The translations under genes were made by a program, and so were the position numbers. Shown in pieces: positions 1 to 8,338 of a stretch of DNA of 64,000 nucleotides (position 1 is the first letter of the stretch; every line of letters starts with the position of its first letter). The notes under the pieces are model-generated. The model was given only the letters and a program-made list of their open reading frames with translations. It was not told the DNA's origin and searched no databases. This stretch comes from Leptolyngbya sp. NIES-2104. GTDB taxonomy: Bacteria; Cyanobacteriota; Cyanobacteriia; Leptolyngbyales; Leptolyngbyaceae. The stretch covers positions 186,001-250,000 of the forward strand of contig NZ_BBWW01000001.1 in the NCBI RefSeq assembly GCF_001485215.1. The letters run 5' to 3'.

Positions 1-147
1 CAAAATAATCAATACCAAATTCACGCCGATACAATCTATCGCCAACAGTCTCAAACGTTGTATGTGAAATGGGGCGACTGGCTGACACCGACTTTATTAG
101 GAATGAGCACCATTTTGCTGTTCTTCGTAAGTCGCAACCAGTGGTAA
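1..147 (+). CDS. lnt: Apolipoprotein N-acyltransferase, C-terminal fragment
   Basis: The window opens inside a gene read in frame 1 that ends at TAA 145-147. The last 48 residues include TLYVKWGDWLTP followed by a hydrophobic stretch (LLGMSTILLFFV), then a short polar tail. The pattern of a Thr-Leu-Tyr, an aromatic/GDW segment and a final membrane helix is what closes Lnt, the inner-membrane enzyme that N-acylates lipoproteins. Only the tail is visible, so the identification rests on that motif. The gene converges on the bestrophin-like gene and their 3' ends overlap by 51 bp. Confidence 0.6.
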   Translation, partial: QNNQYQIHADTIYRQQSQTLYVKWGDWLTPTLLGMSTILLFFVSRNQW

Positions 148-1041
148 ATCTTGGGGATGCGTCGTCGGTGACAGTTCAATTAGATCTTGAACATTTTTTA
201 ACATCGTTTCGCAAATAGCATCAAGCGGCAAATCATTCGGATCGCGTCCAAATGGGTTTTCGATTTCGATTCCGATCGCTTCAATTCCAAACAGCGTAAA
301 GCTAACTAATACAACAACTGGAGTAGTCCACCATCCTAGATTCTCAACAATTTGAAAAGGCAAAGAAAGACAATATAAAAGTAGCAATTGTTTGAGATGA
401 ATCGCATAAGCTACAGGCATTGGGGTCTTCAAAATTCGCTCACAGGCACCCAAGCAATCAACCAGTCCGTTTAACAGATTTTGCATCTCGGTAAGCTGAT
501 GAATTTTAATGCGATCGCGTTGATATTGATACTGCAAATAATCACCGAGCCAAAACGCAACCCTCAGCGGTGGATTTTGAATTCCTTGTAATCGAATGAA
601 GTGCTCAGGTAGGATTAATTTTTCAATTTCAGAGCCAAATGATTCTTGTCGCAAATGCGTTTTCATGGCAACCGAAAACGCAACTAATAGATGCAATGCC
701 TCGATTTTATCAGCTCGATCTCGTTCTGTTTTCTCTGAAATGGCGACCCAAATTTGTCTTGCTAAATTGCGGGTATCGTTGACTAATTTTCCCCAAGCTT
801 TTCGCCCTTCCCAAAAGCGATCGTAAGCCGTATTTGTCCGAAACACGAGCAGCAAACCCAAGACAATGTTGGGAATTAGACTCGCCAAAGCAGGGAGTGA
901 AACGGGCAATCCTTCCAGAAATGCGATCGTGATCAGCAATCCGAACAGACCACAAACTATCGATCGTGGAAGAACCTTCGGCACCACAGAGCCTTTGACT
1001 TGCAGCGCAGTTTGAAGCCAGCGTTTTTTCTCGAAACTCAT
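97..1041 (-). CDS. Bestrophin-family (UPF0187) ion channel
   Basis: 314-residue polytopic membrane protein. The N-terminal part carries two hydrophobic segments (about residues 25-45 and 50-68) followed by FRTNTAYDRFWEGRKAWGKLVNDTRNL, reading across the conserved arginine/tryptophan-rich stretch that defines bacterial and plant bestrophins. Two more hydrophobic segments lie near residues 215-260. Cyanobacterial and chloroplast members are proposed anion channels that tune the proton motive force at thylakoids; the membrane used here is not evident from the sequence. Its 3' end overlaps the convergent lnt by 51 bp. Family assignment is firm, ion selectivity is not. Confidence 0.85.
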   Translation of the reverse strand: MSFEKKRWLQTALQVKGSVVPKVLPRSIVCGLFGLLITIAFLEGLPVSLPALASLIPNIVLGLLLVFRTNTAYDRFWEGRKAWGKLVNDTRNLARQIWVAISEKTERDRADKIEALHLLVAFSVAMKTHLRQESFGSEIEKLILPEHFIRLQGIQNPPLRVAFWLGDYLQYQYQRDRIKIHQLTEMQNLLNGLVDCLGACERILKTPMPVAYAIHLKQLLLLYCLSLPFQIVENLGWWTTPVVVLVSFTLFGIEAIGIEIENPFGRDPNDLPLDAICETMLKNVQDLIELSPTTHPQDLPLVATYEEQQNGAHS

Positions 1042-1193
1042 TTTCTCCGGGGACTGAGGGGGCGCGATCGACTTGCAACCGCTTCATGATATTCCACCCA
1101 TAGACAAATGTTAAGAATTTTGTCGCTTGTTCTCGATGGAAATCCGTAACGACATTGCAACATAATAGGAATGGAAGATTCGTGAGGTACGTT

Positions 1194-1412
1194 ATGCCCG
1201 TTAAGAAAGGCGAATTGGTTCGTGTAATCCGCGAAAAACTCGAAAATAGCTTGGAAGCTCAAGCCAGCGATTCCCGATTTCCGAGCTACATCTTTGAGAC
1301 TGAAGGCGAAGTGATAGATATTAGAGGCGATTACGCTTTTATCAAATTTGGAATCGTGCCGACACCGAACGTTTGGCTGAGACAAGACCAGCTTGAATCG
1401 TTTAAAAAATAG
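1194..1412 (+). CDS. ndhO: NAD(P)H-quinone oxidoreductase subunit O
   Basis: 72-residue protein starting [19 protein letters not shown], with the typical [19 protein letters not shown] core and a WLRQDQLE tail. This is NdhO, a small peripheral subunit of the cyanobacterial and chloroplast NDH-1 complex on the stromal/cytoplasmic arm, involved in respiratory and cyclic electron flow. An in-frame ATG-less extension upstream to 1155 exists, but the ATG at 1194 gives the family length. The stop codon overlaps the first bases of a perfect 24-bp palindrome that probably terminates transcription. The large minus-strand frame over it is a shadow. Confidence 0.92.
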   Translation: MPVKKGELVRVIREKLENSLEAQASDSRFPSYIFETEGEVIDIRGDYAFIKFGIVPTPNVWLRQDQLESFKK

Positions 1413-1462
1413 AATTCTCGGCTAGAGACATAACATCCGTTATGTCTCTAGCCGAGAATTCT
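1411..1462. terminator. Perfect 24-bp palindromic hairpin between ndhO and psb32
   Basis: Arms 1411-1434 and 1439-1462 are exact reverse complements around a 4-base loop (ATCC). It begins in the ndhO stop codon and lies between two convergent genes. No T-tract follows on the plus strand, so it could also be a structural or mobile hairpin rather than a classical terminator. Confidence 0.6.
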
Positions 1463-1556
1463 GCTTAGGAATGTGAATTCATCAACTTGTGGAATTACCC
1501 TCACCCCCAGAGAATTCAAAGTTGCAGATTGTTTAACTTACATTCCTCAGAAATTC

Positions 1557-2237
1557 CTATCGAACGTACCAGTAGTAAGTCGCCATCGGAATCACCGTTG
1601 CGGCAATCAACAAGCCAATCACCCAAGGAATCGCATTACTCTTCGCAGTCTCTTCACGCGATGCAAACGTGCCCTCGGTTTTGACATTATCTACAACGAC
1701 AGGCGGACCCGGATCAGGCTCACCCGACAAAACGGCAACTAATCGATCGCTCACATCCAAAAATGCCTGATTATAGCGATCGCCCTTCTGCAATGGAACC
1801 TGCATCGTTTCTTGAGCCACACTGGTCGCAGTTTCATCAGACATCAGCGATTTCACCTTTTCTCCAGTGACGATCGCAGAATTATTCGTGATGCTGTCTA
1901 GGACGACTAGCGTTTGGTTGGCACGTTCTTCAGGCGCTGGAAACCATTGCTCAAATAGTTTTTTTGCAAAAGAATCGATCGTTTCATCGTAGTCAAGGCG
2001 GCGAATCGTGACAAAGTGAACTTCCTGATCTGCTTTATCCGCAAGGTCATTCAAAGTTTCGTTCAGTTTGCTTTCGTTAAAGCGGCTGATTATATCGCCC
2101 AAATCAACCACTCGCGCATCGGAGACTGGCGGCACTTCGTACAAACTGGTTGCAAGTGCGGGAGTCACCCCAAGCGAAAGGGCAAAAACCAAGGCAAGAA
2201 GCCAGCCCCGGCAGAACGTGAGGAGGAGCTTTTTCAT
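1557..2237 (-). CDS. psb32: Psb32-type TPM-domain thylakoid protein (photosystem II repair)
   Basis: 226 residues: an N-terminal signal peptide (about 1-29, ending PALA), a TPM domain (about 40-175, with VVDLGDIISRF near its start and FEQWFPAPEERANQTLVVLD in the middle), a Pro/Val-rich linker, and one C-terminal transmembrane helix (about 203-220) with a short tail ending YYWYVR. This is the architecture of cyanobacterial Psb32, related to plant TLP18.3, which faces the lumen and aids PSII repair under light stress. It is divergent from the glycosyltransferase gene. The function is transferred from the family. Confidence 0.85.
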   Translation of the reverse strand: MKKLLLTFCRGWLLALVFALSLGVTPALATSLYEVPPVSDARVVDLGDIISRFNESKLNETLNDLADKADQEVHFVTIRRLDYDETIDSFAKKLFEQWFPAPEERANQTLVVLDSITNNSAIVTGEKVKSLMSDETATSVAQETMQVPLQKGDRYNQAFLDVSDRLVAVLSGEPDPGPPVVVDNVKTEGTFASREETAKSNAIPWVIGLLIAATVIPMATYYWYVR

Positions 2238-2322
2238 AGTGCGATCGTGGTATTCGTCTCTCTCTCAAAATACAACGAATCTTTACAATAAAGTTAATCT
2301 ATTGCGCGTCAGGTTCGAGACT

Positions 2323-3498
2323 GTGATTATTGTTGCGTTTGTGGTGATTGTCTCTATTGTGGCAATCAGGATTTTTTCTCAAAACCTCGATCGAGCGCTG
2401 CAAGCCGCTCCTATCGTGCCGGACTCTACGATCGCTACCCCGTTCCCCAAAGTTGCGGTGATTATTCCCGCCTATAACGAAGCCGCAAATATCGAAGCCT
2501 GTGTGACTTCAGTGTTGGATAGTACAGCGATCGAGGCGGACCAACTTCAGGTGTGGGTTGTGGATGACCAATCGATCGATGAAACGAAGGAAATCGTCGA
2601 ACTTCTCCAGGCATCAAGGCAAGATGAGCGATTAAAACTGATTTCAGCCGGGGAACGTCCAGCGGGAGAAGTTTGGGTCGGGAAGAATTGGGCGTGTTCG
2701 CAGGCGATGAAACAGGTTGAGGGGGAATTTCTGCTGTTTATCGATGCAGATGTGCGCCTGAAACCGCAGAGTATTGAGCGAACGGTTTCTTATGCTCAAC
2801 AGGAAAAAATTGATCTGCTTTCACTGGCGATCGTGGTGCTTTGTCGGCACTGGTCGGAATGGTTAGTACAGCCGATCGTCGTTTGCTTATTAGCAGTGGG
2901 GTTTGATTTTGCGCCTGTGAACGATCCGGAGTCAGAGACGGCATTTGCGGCAGGTCCGTTTATGTTATTTCGTCGGAGTGCGTATGAAGCGATCGGGGGT
3001 CATGCTGCTGTGCGTGATGAGGTGGTCGAAGATGTAGAACTCAGTCGTCGCATCAAACAGAACCATTTTCGACTCTGGTATGGATTGGGGCGAGGACTGG
3101 CTGAAGTGCAGATGTATCGATCGTTTTCGGCACTCTGGGAAGGGTGGACAAAGAATTGGTTTGAAGGCTCGAATCGGAACTACCGAGCGGCGTTTTATTG
3201 TGTGTTTGTGACGTTTCTAATTTTTGCGATGCCTGGGGTTGGAATGGCGATCGCGCTTTCACATTTTGCGGTTTCTGGATTGATGATTGGGTCTGGAATT
3301 GTGTTTGGACTGAGTGCGATCGCGCTAGTGCAGCAGTATTTCGTGCGTCTTAGAAGTGAGCCGTATACGTTGATTCCCACGAATTACTGGTGGGCGATGG
3401 GGATTGGTGGAGTGTTGGTTTGTGCGATCGTATTGACTTCGATGGTGAAGACGGTCACTGGATGGGGTTGGACGTGGCGTGGGCGGCAATTGGGTTAG
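2323..3498 (+). CDS. Membrane-anchored GT2 glycosyltransferase (CruG/HpnB-like)
   Basis: About 391 residues. An N-terminal hydrophobic helix precedes a GT-A domain starting KVAVIIPAYNEAANIEACV, with VVDDQSIDET and the metal-binding DAD motif in LLFIDADVRL. An acceptor-side segment DEVVEDVELSRRIK and two or three C-terminal membrane helices follow. The layout resembles GT2 enzymes acting on lipids, such as carotenoid 2'-O-glycosyltransferase CruG or hopanoid-linked HpnB, but no cruF-type partner is nearby, so the acceptor is open. The start is uncertain: no ATG lies close to the first helix. GTG 2323 (with an AGG upstream) and TTG 2302 are candidates; the far upstream ATG would overlap psb32. 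The stop TAG shares its TA with the MITE-like element that follows. Confidence 0.75.
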   Translation: MIIVAFVVIVSIVAIRIFSQNLDRALQAAPIVPDSTIATPFPKVAVIIPAYNEAANIEACVTSVLDSTAIEADQLQVWVVDDQSIDETKEIVELLQASRQDERLKLISAGERPAGEVWVGKNWACSQAMKQVEGEFLLFIDADVRLKPQSIERTVSYAQQEKIDLLSLAIVVLCRHWSEWLVQPIVVCLLAVGFDFAPVNDPESETAFAAGPFMLFRRSAYEAIGGHAAVRDEVVEDVELSRRIKQNHFRLWYGLGRGLAEVQMYRSFSALWEGWTKNWFEGSNRNYRAAFYCVFVTFLIFAMPGVGMAIALSHFAVSGLMIGSGIVFGLSAIALVQQYFVRLRSEPYTLIPTNYWWAMGIGGVLVCAIVLTSMVKTVTGWGWTWRGRQLG

Positions 3499-3599
3499 GG
3501 GAAGGTTTGAAAGGCTTCTCGCTGCGTTGAGACATCCCGCCCTGAAATGGAATTTCAGGGCGGGATGTCTCAACGAACGAAGAGCGCTCAAATATCTTT
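3498..3599. mobile_element. MITE-like inverted-repeat element, copy A (short form)
   Basis: A 102-bp segment lies between TA dinucleotides at 3496-3497 and 3600-3601. The core is a perfect 23-bp inverted repeat (3526-3548 and 3552-3574) with a 3-base loop. The outer ends are degenerate inverted repeats containing TTTGA and a CTTC/CGTTG segment, matching the ends of the copies at 23.6, 25.5 and 63.4 kb. The left TA is part of the stop codon of the GT2 gene and the right TA part of the stop codon of the convergent coiled-coil gene. Confidence 0.7.
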
Positions 3600-4018
3600 T
3601 AAGACTGCTTCAACTTTGAAAGCATATCCACCGTGTCACCGAGTGCAGTCGTGAGATTCTTCCGAGTTTGAGCATGACTGAGTTGCTCGGCTTTGAGATC
3701 TTGAGCAAGTCGATCGCGGTCGCGCCACACTTCTGCCAATTTCGCCTGCAATTCCGCAACCGTTTGAAATTGGAAAACTTCGGCTTGCATTTCGGTGACG
3801 GAAGGTGGATTCTTTAAGCGATCGAGTTCTGCCTGCAATTGAGCGATCGTGTTCTGCAACACCAACGTTTCTGTCCGACGCTGTTCGGCTTCAATCTCAT
3901 AGCGTTTCCGCCAGTTGTCTGTGCTGGCATGTGCTGATTGTTCCGCAGCTTTGGCTGCCCTTACTTGCTGCTGTAGGTCTTTGACTTCATTCAGCCAGCC
4001 AACAACCTCTTGAGACAT
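3599..4018 (-). CDS. Coiled-coil protein of unknown function
   Basis: 139 residues from ATG 4018, rich in Gln, Glu, Lys and Leu with heptad character over most of its length (MSQEVVGWLNEVKDLQQQV at the start; LQNTIAQLQAELDRL in the middle). There is no signal peptide or membrane segment. ATG 4018 is preceded by AAAGGA at good spacing. A GTG at 4081 would extend it by 21 residues and overlap the cytochrome stop in a GTGA, so translational coupling to the cytochrome gene is an alternative. It follows that gene on the same strand and probably shares its transcript. No function is recognised. Confidence 0.7.
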   Translation of the reverse strand: MSQEVVGWLNEVKDLQQQVRAAKAAEQSAHASTDNWRKRYEIEAEQRRTETLVLQNTIAQLQAELDRLKNPPSVTEMQAEVFQFQTVAELQAKLAEVWRDRDRLAQDLKAEQLSHAQTRKNLTTALGDTVDMLSKLKQS

Positions 4019-4077
4019 TCCAGGTATCCTTTGTGCGATCGTGTGTTTCAAACGATACCCCAAGATCCGAAAATTGA

Positions 4078-4389
4078 TCACTTCCAGTTTTGGTTCGCTC
4101 GATCGAGCACATACTGGGCAAGATCCTGAATTTCTGATTCAGTCAATCGCTCTTTGTAGGCGGACATATTACCTTTTCCATTCGTAATAATATTAGCGAT
4201 CGCGTCTACTGTAGTGTAACCGTTCTGCTCCAATGCTTTTAATTTCAGCGTTTTACCGCGTCGAACAATGTTGCCGCCATTGACGTGACAACCAGAGCAG
4301 TGATACTCAAACAACTTTGTCGAATCTGCCCAGGCGGGCGGAGCGAAAAAAAGAACGGCACAGAGAACGATCGCGAGAATTCTGAACAT
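4078..4389 (-). CDS. Cytochrome c6-family protein
   Basis: 103 residues with a signal peptide (about 1-21, ending AWA) and one haem c site CSGCH near residue 32. The mature part carries NGGNIVRRGKTLKLKALEQNGY and the C-terminal MSAYKERLTESEIQDLAQYVLDRA, in which the Met is the likely second haem ligand. This matches soluble class I cytochromes of the c6 family that carry electrons in the thylakoid lumen or periplasm. The VRRG segment is unlike classic PetJ and suggests a c6B/c6C-type paralogue; that subtype is an inference. It is divergent from the hydroxylase gene and followed by the coiled-coil gene. Confidence 0.85.
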   Translation of the reverse strand: MFRILAIVLCAVLFFAPPAWADSTKLFEYHCSGCHVNGGNIVRRGKTLKLKALEQNGYTTVDAIANIITNGKGNMSAYKERLTESEIQDLAQYVLDRANQNWK

Positions 4390-4478
4390 GATTCAACCGG
4401 ATTCTTTTCTTGGATTTTGACACAATGCGGAATTCTTCGGCAAAATAGCAAGAGTTGTGGAGTCAGGAGAAGCGATCT

Positions 4479-4976
4479 GTGATCGAGAGAATTGGGATCG
4501 GAGTCGGTTGTTTTGCGATCGCGTTTGTCCTGGCAAGCTTAGTCGAATATTGGGTGCACCGATTGATGCACAAGCCGTACAAACTCGGTGAACGGCACCG
4601 TGATCATCATCGCCGCAATGAAGGGCAGGGTGTGATTTGGGAGTTTTTTGACTATCTCAAAGGCACAATCTTGATCATGGGATTGTTGTTCTTTGTTTCA
4701 TTTGAAGCGGGATTAGGTTGGTTCTTGGGCGGGTTGGCGTATGCGGCGTTTTCGTCTTACGCGCATCAACTCCAGCACGAAAATCCAACGAAATGCTTTT
4801 GGATGAAGATGCCTGTGCATTATGTCCATCACAAATATGGAATGTGGCATCACAACTTCGGTTTAGCGGTGGATTGGTGGGATCATGTGTTCGGGACTTA
4901 TAAGCCTGTGGAATGGTTGACCGAGCAGGAATTGAGCCAGCCGGAACGGAGTTATTTTCAACTGCGTTGGTGGTAG
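4479..4976 (+). CDS. Fatty-acid hydroxylase superfamily membrane di-iron enzyme
   Basis: About 165 residues with four hydrophobic segments and the histidine clusters of the superfamily: HRLMH, HRDHH, HQLQH, HYVHH and WHHNFG. These bind a di-iron centre in sterol desaturases, carotenoid hydroxylases and fatty-acid hydroxylases. The tail has the usual DWWDHVFGTYKP ending. GTG 4479, with GGAG nine bases upstream, is the preferred start; a TTG at 4455 would add eight residues. The substrate cannot be read from the sequence; a lipid or carotenoid is likely. Confidence 0.8.
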   Translation: MIERIGIGVGCFAIAFVLASLVEYWVHRLMHKPYKLGERHRDHHRRNEGQGVIWEFFDYLKGTILIMGLLFFVSFEAGLGWFLGGLAYAAFSSYAHQLQHENPTKCFWMKMPVHYVHHKYGMWHHNFGLAVDWWDHVFGTYKPVEWLTEQELSQPERSYFQLRWW

Positions 4977-5041
4977 TAAGAAATGCGATCGAAGAGGGTT
5001 AGTCAATGAGCAGCGATCGCGGTTCATTCTAAGCTTGATGC

Positions 5042-5083
5042 AGGCTCTGAGTTCGTGATCTTGCTACCTATCAATCAGAGCCT
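5042..5083. other. Imperfectly understood intergenic hairpin
   Basis: Nine-base perfect arms at 5042-5050 and 5075-5083 enclose a 24-base loop. The hairpin lies between the hydroxylase gene and a possible small ORF. There is no T-tract, so it is not a clear terminator. It may belong to the 5' leader of the downstream genes. Confidence 0.3.
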
Positions 5084-5209
5084 ATGATAACGACGGGCTA
5101 AACTTTTTCTCAAAGCAAAAAGTTGCGGTTAACTCGATCGACTTGAGTTGCCAGTTTTTGCATTTTTGCGATAGAACTCAGGGGACGCTTAGCAGTTAGG
5201 AAAATCGTT

Positions 5210-5299
5210 ATGGCATCGCAGAATTCCACTCAATCTTCTTCCGCCGAAGAACTCGATCTGTGCTTGGAAGTGACCGCTTACATCTACCACTGGCAATAG
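5210..5299 (+). CDS. Possible small acidic protein (29 aa)
   Basis: ATG 5210 opens a 29-codon frame starting MASQNSTQSSSAEELDL and ending AYIYHWQ, preceded by AGGAAAA. It stops 14 bases before the ATG of the sugar dehydrogenase. Its ordinary amino-acid composition and the Shine-Dalgarno-like sequence favour translation, but length alone cannot prove it. It might be an uncharacterised small cyanobacterial protein or a translated leader. Confidence 0.35.
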   Translation: MASQNSTQSSSAEELDLCLEVTAYIYHWQ

Positions 5300-5313
5300 G
5301 CAGGACACTCATC

Positions 5314-6516
5314 ATGACAATCAAACGAATTGAGATCGGAATCGCGATCGCCTCGATCGGGCTGTCAATGTCTGCCTGTTCACTGCTGCCTAGAGAGAAT
5401 GCAACTTCTGCTGCTTCGCCTGAAGCTTCATCGACTCAAGTCGCTTCCACCAGTGGATCTGCCCAAGGTTATCGAACAAAAGAGGTCTTAAACGGACTCG
5501 AACGTCCGTGGGGCATGGCGTGGCTTCCTGATGGTCGATTGTTGGTCTCAGAAAAATCAGGCACATTGCGAGTGGTCAACAATGGCAAACTAGAGCCGAC
5601 TGCAATTTCTGGTGTGCCGCCTGTGATGTATGAGGGTCAAGGTGGCTTCATGGATGTTTCGATTCATCCTCGATTTGCTGAGAATCGATTGATCTATCTC
5701 ACGTATTCGCATGGGACTCCAGAGGCGAATCGAACTCGTGTTGCAAGAGCCGTTCTCGATGGTAATACCTTACGCGATCTGAAACCGATTTTTGAAGTGA
5801 AGCAGACCAAATCGGGGACGCAGCACTTCGGATCTCGGATTGCTTGGTTGCCGGACAATACGATGTTAGTGTCGATCGGGGATGGTGGTAATCCTCCGGT
5901 TTCACTTGAAGGTGAGCTAATTCGTAGGCAGGCTCAAAATCTTCGCAGTCGTCTCGGTAAAGTCGTGCGGCTAAATGATGATGGATCTGTGCCGCGTGAT
6001 AATCCGTTTGTGAATAAACCCGATGCTGATCCGACGGTTTGGAGTTATGGGCACCGGAACATTCAAGGATTAGCGATCGATCCCACTTCAAAACGGGTGT
6101 GGGCATCGGAACATGGATCGCAAGGTGGCGATGAATTGAATCTCGTCGAGGCGGGACAGAACTATGGATGGCCCGTTGTTACTCATAGTAAAGAGTACTG
6201 GGGGGGTGAAATTACGAGAGAGCGATCGCGTCCCGAAATGGTCGATCCGAAAGCGGTTTGGACTCCCGCAACGGCTCCGGGTGGATTGCTGTTTTACACG
6301 GGCGATCGCTTTCCTGCATGGAAGGGCAATCTGTTCTCTTCTGGGCTGGTGTCTCGTGATCTGAAGCGGATTGAGCTTGATGCTCAAGGAAATGTTCGCA
6401 CTCAAGAAGCGATCAAGATCGGTCAACGGGTGCGTGATGTGTCGCAAGCTCCAGATGGCTTAATCTACTTCATTACGGATGATGGTGTATTGTGGCGATT
6501 GGAGCCAAAGAGCTAA
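5314..6516 (+). CDS. Lipoprotein PQQ-dependent sugar (glucose/sorbosone) dehydrogenase
   Basis: 400 residues from ATG 5314. A lipoprotein signal peptide ends in the lipobox LSMSAC near residue 20, then a Ser/Ala-rich linker. The rest is a six-bladed beta-propeller of the GSDH family: LERPWGMAWLPDGRLLVSEK, HFGSRIAWLPDNTMLVSIGDGG, WSYGHRNIQGLAIDP and ASEHGSQGGDELN are signature blade segments. Relatives oxidise aldose sugars with PQQ in the periplasm; no PQQ synthesis genes are seen here, so cofactor and substrate are inferred from the family. An upstream alternative start at 5260 would mask the signal peptide and is rejected. Confidence 0.88.
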   Translation: MTIKRIEIGIAIASIGLSMSACSLLPRENATSAASPEASSTQVASTSGSAQGYRTKEVLNGLERPWGMAWLPDGRLLVSEKSGTLRVVNNGKLEPTAISGVPPVMYEGQGGFMDVSIHPRFAENRLIYLTYSHGTPEANRTRVARAVLDGNTLRDLKPIFEVKQTKSGTQHFGSRIAWLPDNTMLVSIGDGGNPPVSLEGELIRRQAQNLRSRLGKVVRLNDDGSVPRDNPFVNKPDADPTVWSYGHRNIQGLAIDPTSKRVWASEHGSQGGDELNLVEAGQNYGWPVVTHSKEYWGGEITRERSRPEMVDPKAVWTPATAPGGLLFYTGDRFPAWKGNLFSSGLVSRDLKRIELDAQGNVRTQEAIKIGQRVRDVSQAPDGLIYFITDDGVLWRLEPKS

Positions 6517-6628
6517 TGCTCGTGAGGATTTCAGTCTCCTGGAGCATTTGTATACCGTTCAGCCGTTTGAAAGAGGAAAGATAGAAACACTTGCAGTTAG
6601 ATAAAGCTATTGCTACTTGAAGCTGTGA

Positions 6629-8338
6629 ATGTTGACTCCGACTTCTGTTGATGCGTTTCATCGATTCGCGATCGCGGCTGAACAAATCGCCGCCACAACC
6701 AAACGACTGACTAAAGCTGCAATTCTTGGAAGCTACTTCACAACCCTAGAAGATGCCGATTTGCGGTTAGCAGCGCGATATTTTGCAGGCTCAACCTTTC
6801 CGCAATTTGATCAGCGAGTCTTACAGATTGGCGGTTCTGCACTGATGAGTGCGCTAGTGATTGTTAGTGGAGCAGAACCGGACACACTGCAAGCAGACTT
6901 AGTAAAGCGGGGCGATTTGGGCGATGTTGCCACTGATGTGTTATCTGATGCAATGTTGCCAACGTTACGACTATCCGAAGTTGGAGAAGCTTTTGCCGCC
7001 TTGGTCGAGATTCGAGGAAATAAGCGGAAAATTGTGGGCATTGTTGAATTGCTGAAGCGGGCGACTGCATTGGAGGCGAAATATTTAATCAAGTTGATGT
7101 CTGGAGACTTGCGAATTGGATTGCGCGAAGGAGCGGTCGAAGATGCGATCGCACGTTTAGCTAGTCAACCTGTGGGGAAAATTCAGTGGGTGAATATGCT
7201 CACCGGAGATATCGGAGAAACGGCAGTACTCGCTCGACACAATCAGCTTGATACTGCACGCATGCACCTGTTTCATCCGATTAAATTTATGTTGGCAAGT
7301 CCGGTCGAAGAGTTCGCGGAAATTAGCACCCGAATGCCTCAAGGGTTTGCAGTTGAAGACAAATACGATGGCATTCGGGCACAAGTTCACATTGGTTTAG
7401 ATTCAGATCAATCGCTACACGGAACCACGATCAACAATGTTCGAGTTGCGTTATTCTCCAGAACGCTAGATGAAATCACTAGAGCGTTTCCCGATTTAGT
7501 CGAATCGCTTGCGACGGTTGATCCGGGTTCAGGTTTAATATTAGATGGCGAAATTGTTCCGATTCAAGGTGAACGAATTCTACCCTTCCAAGAGTTACAG
7601 AAACGATTGGGACGCAAAACGCTTACTGATGAACTATTGCAGTCGGTTCCGGTCGCTTTTGTAGCGTATGACATTTTGTATTGCGATGGGAAAGTTTTGA
7701 TCGAAGAACCGTATGAAGTTCGTCGATCGCGCTTAGAATCGCTCAGCTTCGATACCCCTCGACTAAAGAGAGCTATTTCTCAGCGATTCGGTGATGTTAG
7801 TCATTTAGAGCAAGAATTCCAGGCAGCCCGCGATCGAGGGAATGAAGGCTTGATGGTGAAACACTTACAATCGACTTACAAACCTGGAAAGCGGGGGAAA
7901 GACTGGTTAAAAGTGAAACGTGCGATCGCTACTTTGGATGTCGTGATCACAGCCGCAGAAGTCGGAACCGGAAAACGCAGTCGATTCCTTTCAGATTTCA
8001 CGTTTGCTGTCCGCGCAAGTGAAACCGATCCAACCTTGCTGAATGTAGGTAAAGCTTACTCAGGATTAACGGATGCTGAAGTGCAAGAACTATCCGATTG
8101 GTTGAAAGAACATACGATTCAAGAATTTGCACATGGGCGGGTTCGGACAGTTGAACCAAAGATCGTGCTGGAAGTAACCTTCGATCGTGTTCAAGTCTCA
8201 AAGCGACATAAGGGCGGGTACGCGCTCAGATTTCCGCGCATTGTTCGCATTCGTTCAGACAAACCCCCTGAAGAAATCGACACTTTAGAAACAGTTCGTC
8301 AGCTTGCAGATCAGTTAGAAAATTCTCACTCGTCGTAG
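6629..8338 (+). CDS. ATP-dependent DNA ligase
   Basis: 569 residues in the three-part layout of archaeal/eukaryal-type ligases. An N-terminal helical DNA-binding domain (about 1-205) is followed by the adenylation domain with the active-site lysine in EDKYDGIRA near residue 244, ILDGEIVP near 308, EGLMVK near 410 and WLKVKR near 428. An OB-fold follows with FDRVQVSKRHKGGYALRFPRIVRIR at the end. It seals nicks using ATP, whereas the replicative bacterial ligase uses NAD+. No Ku, helicase or exonuclease partner is adjacent. The 3' end overlaps the convergent small gene by 13 bp. Confidence 0.93.
   Translation: MLTPTSVDAFHRFAIAAEQIAATTKRLTKAAILGSYFTTLEDADLRLAARYFAGSTFPQFDQRVLQIGGSALMSALVIVSGAEPDTLQADLVKRGDLGDVATDVLSDAMLPTLRLSEVGEAFAALVEIRGNKRKIVGIVELLKRATALEAKYLIKLMSGDLRIGLREGAVEDAIARLASQPVGKIQWVNMLTGDIGETAVLARHNQLDTARMHLFHPIKFMLASPVEEFAEISTRMPQGFAVEDKYDGIRAQVHIGLDSDQSLHGTTINNVRVALFSRTLDEITRAFPDLVESLATVDPGSGLILDGEIVPIQGERILPFQELQKRLGRKTLTDELLQSVPVAFVAYDILYCDGKVLIEEPYEVRRSRLESLSFDTPRLKRAISQRFGDVSHLEQEFQAARDRGNEGLMVKHLQSTYKPGKRGKDWLKVKRAIATLDVVITAAEVGTGKRSRFLSDFTFAVRASETDPTLLNVGKAYSGLTDAEVQELSDWLKEHTIQEFAHGRVRTVEPKIVLEVTFDRVQVSKRHKGGYALRFPRIVRIRSDKPPEEIDTLETVRQLADQLENSHSS

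Noticed and set aside
710..1087. 125-residue minus-strand frame inside the bestrophin gene
   Set aside because: Alternative frame of the same strand with low-complexity Arg/Ser/Cys content; the bestrophin frame is clearly the real one.
1038..1385. 115-residue minus-strand frame over ndhO
   Set aside because: Shadow of ndhO; composition is not protein-like and no ribosome site is present.
2068..2322. Upstream extension of the GT2 gene
   Set aside because: It would overlap psb32 on the other strand by 170 bp and adds a polar stretch before the first helix.
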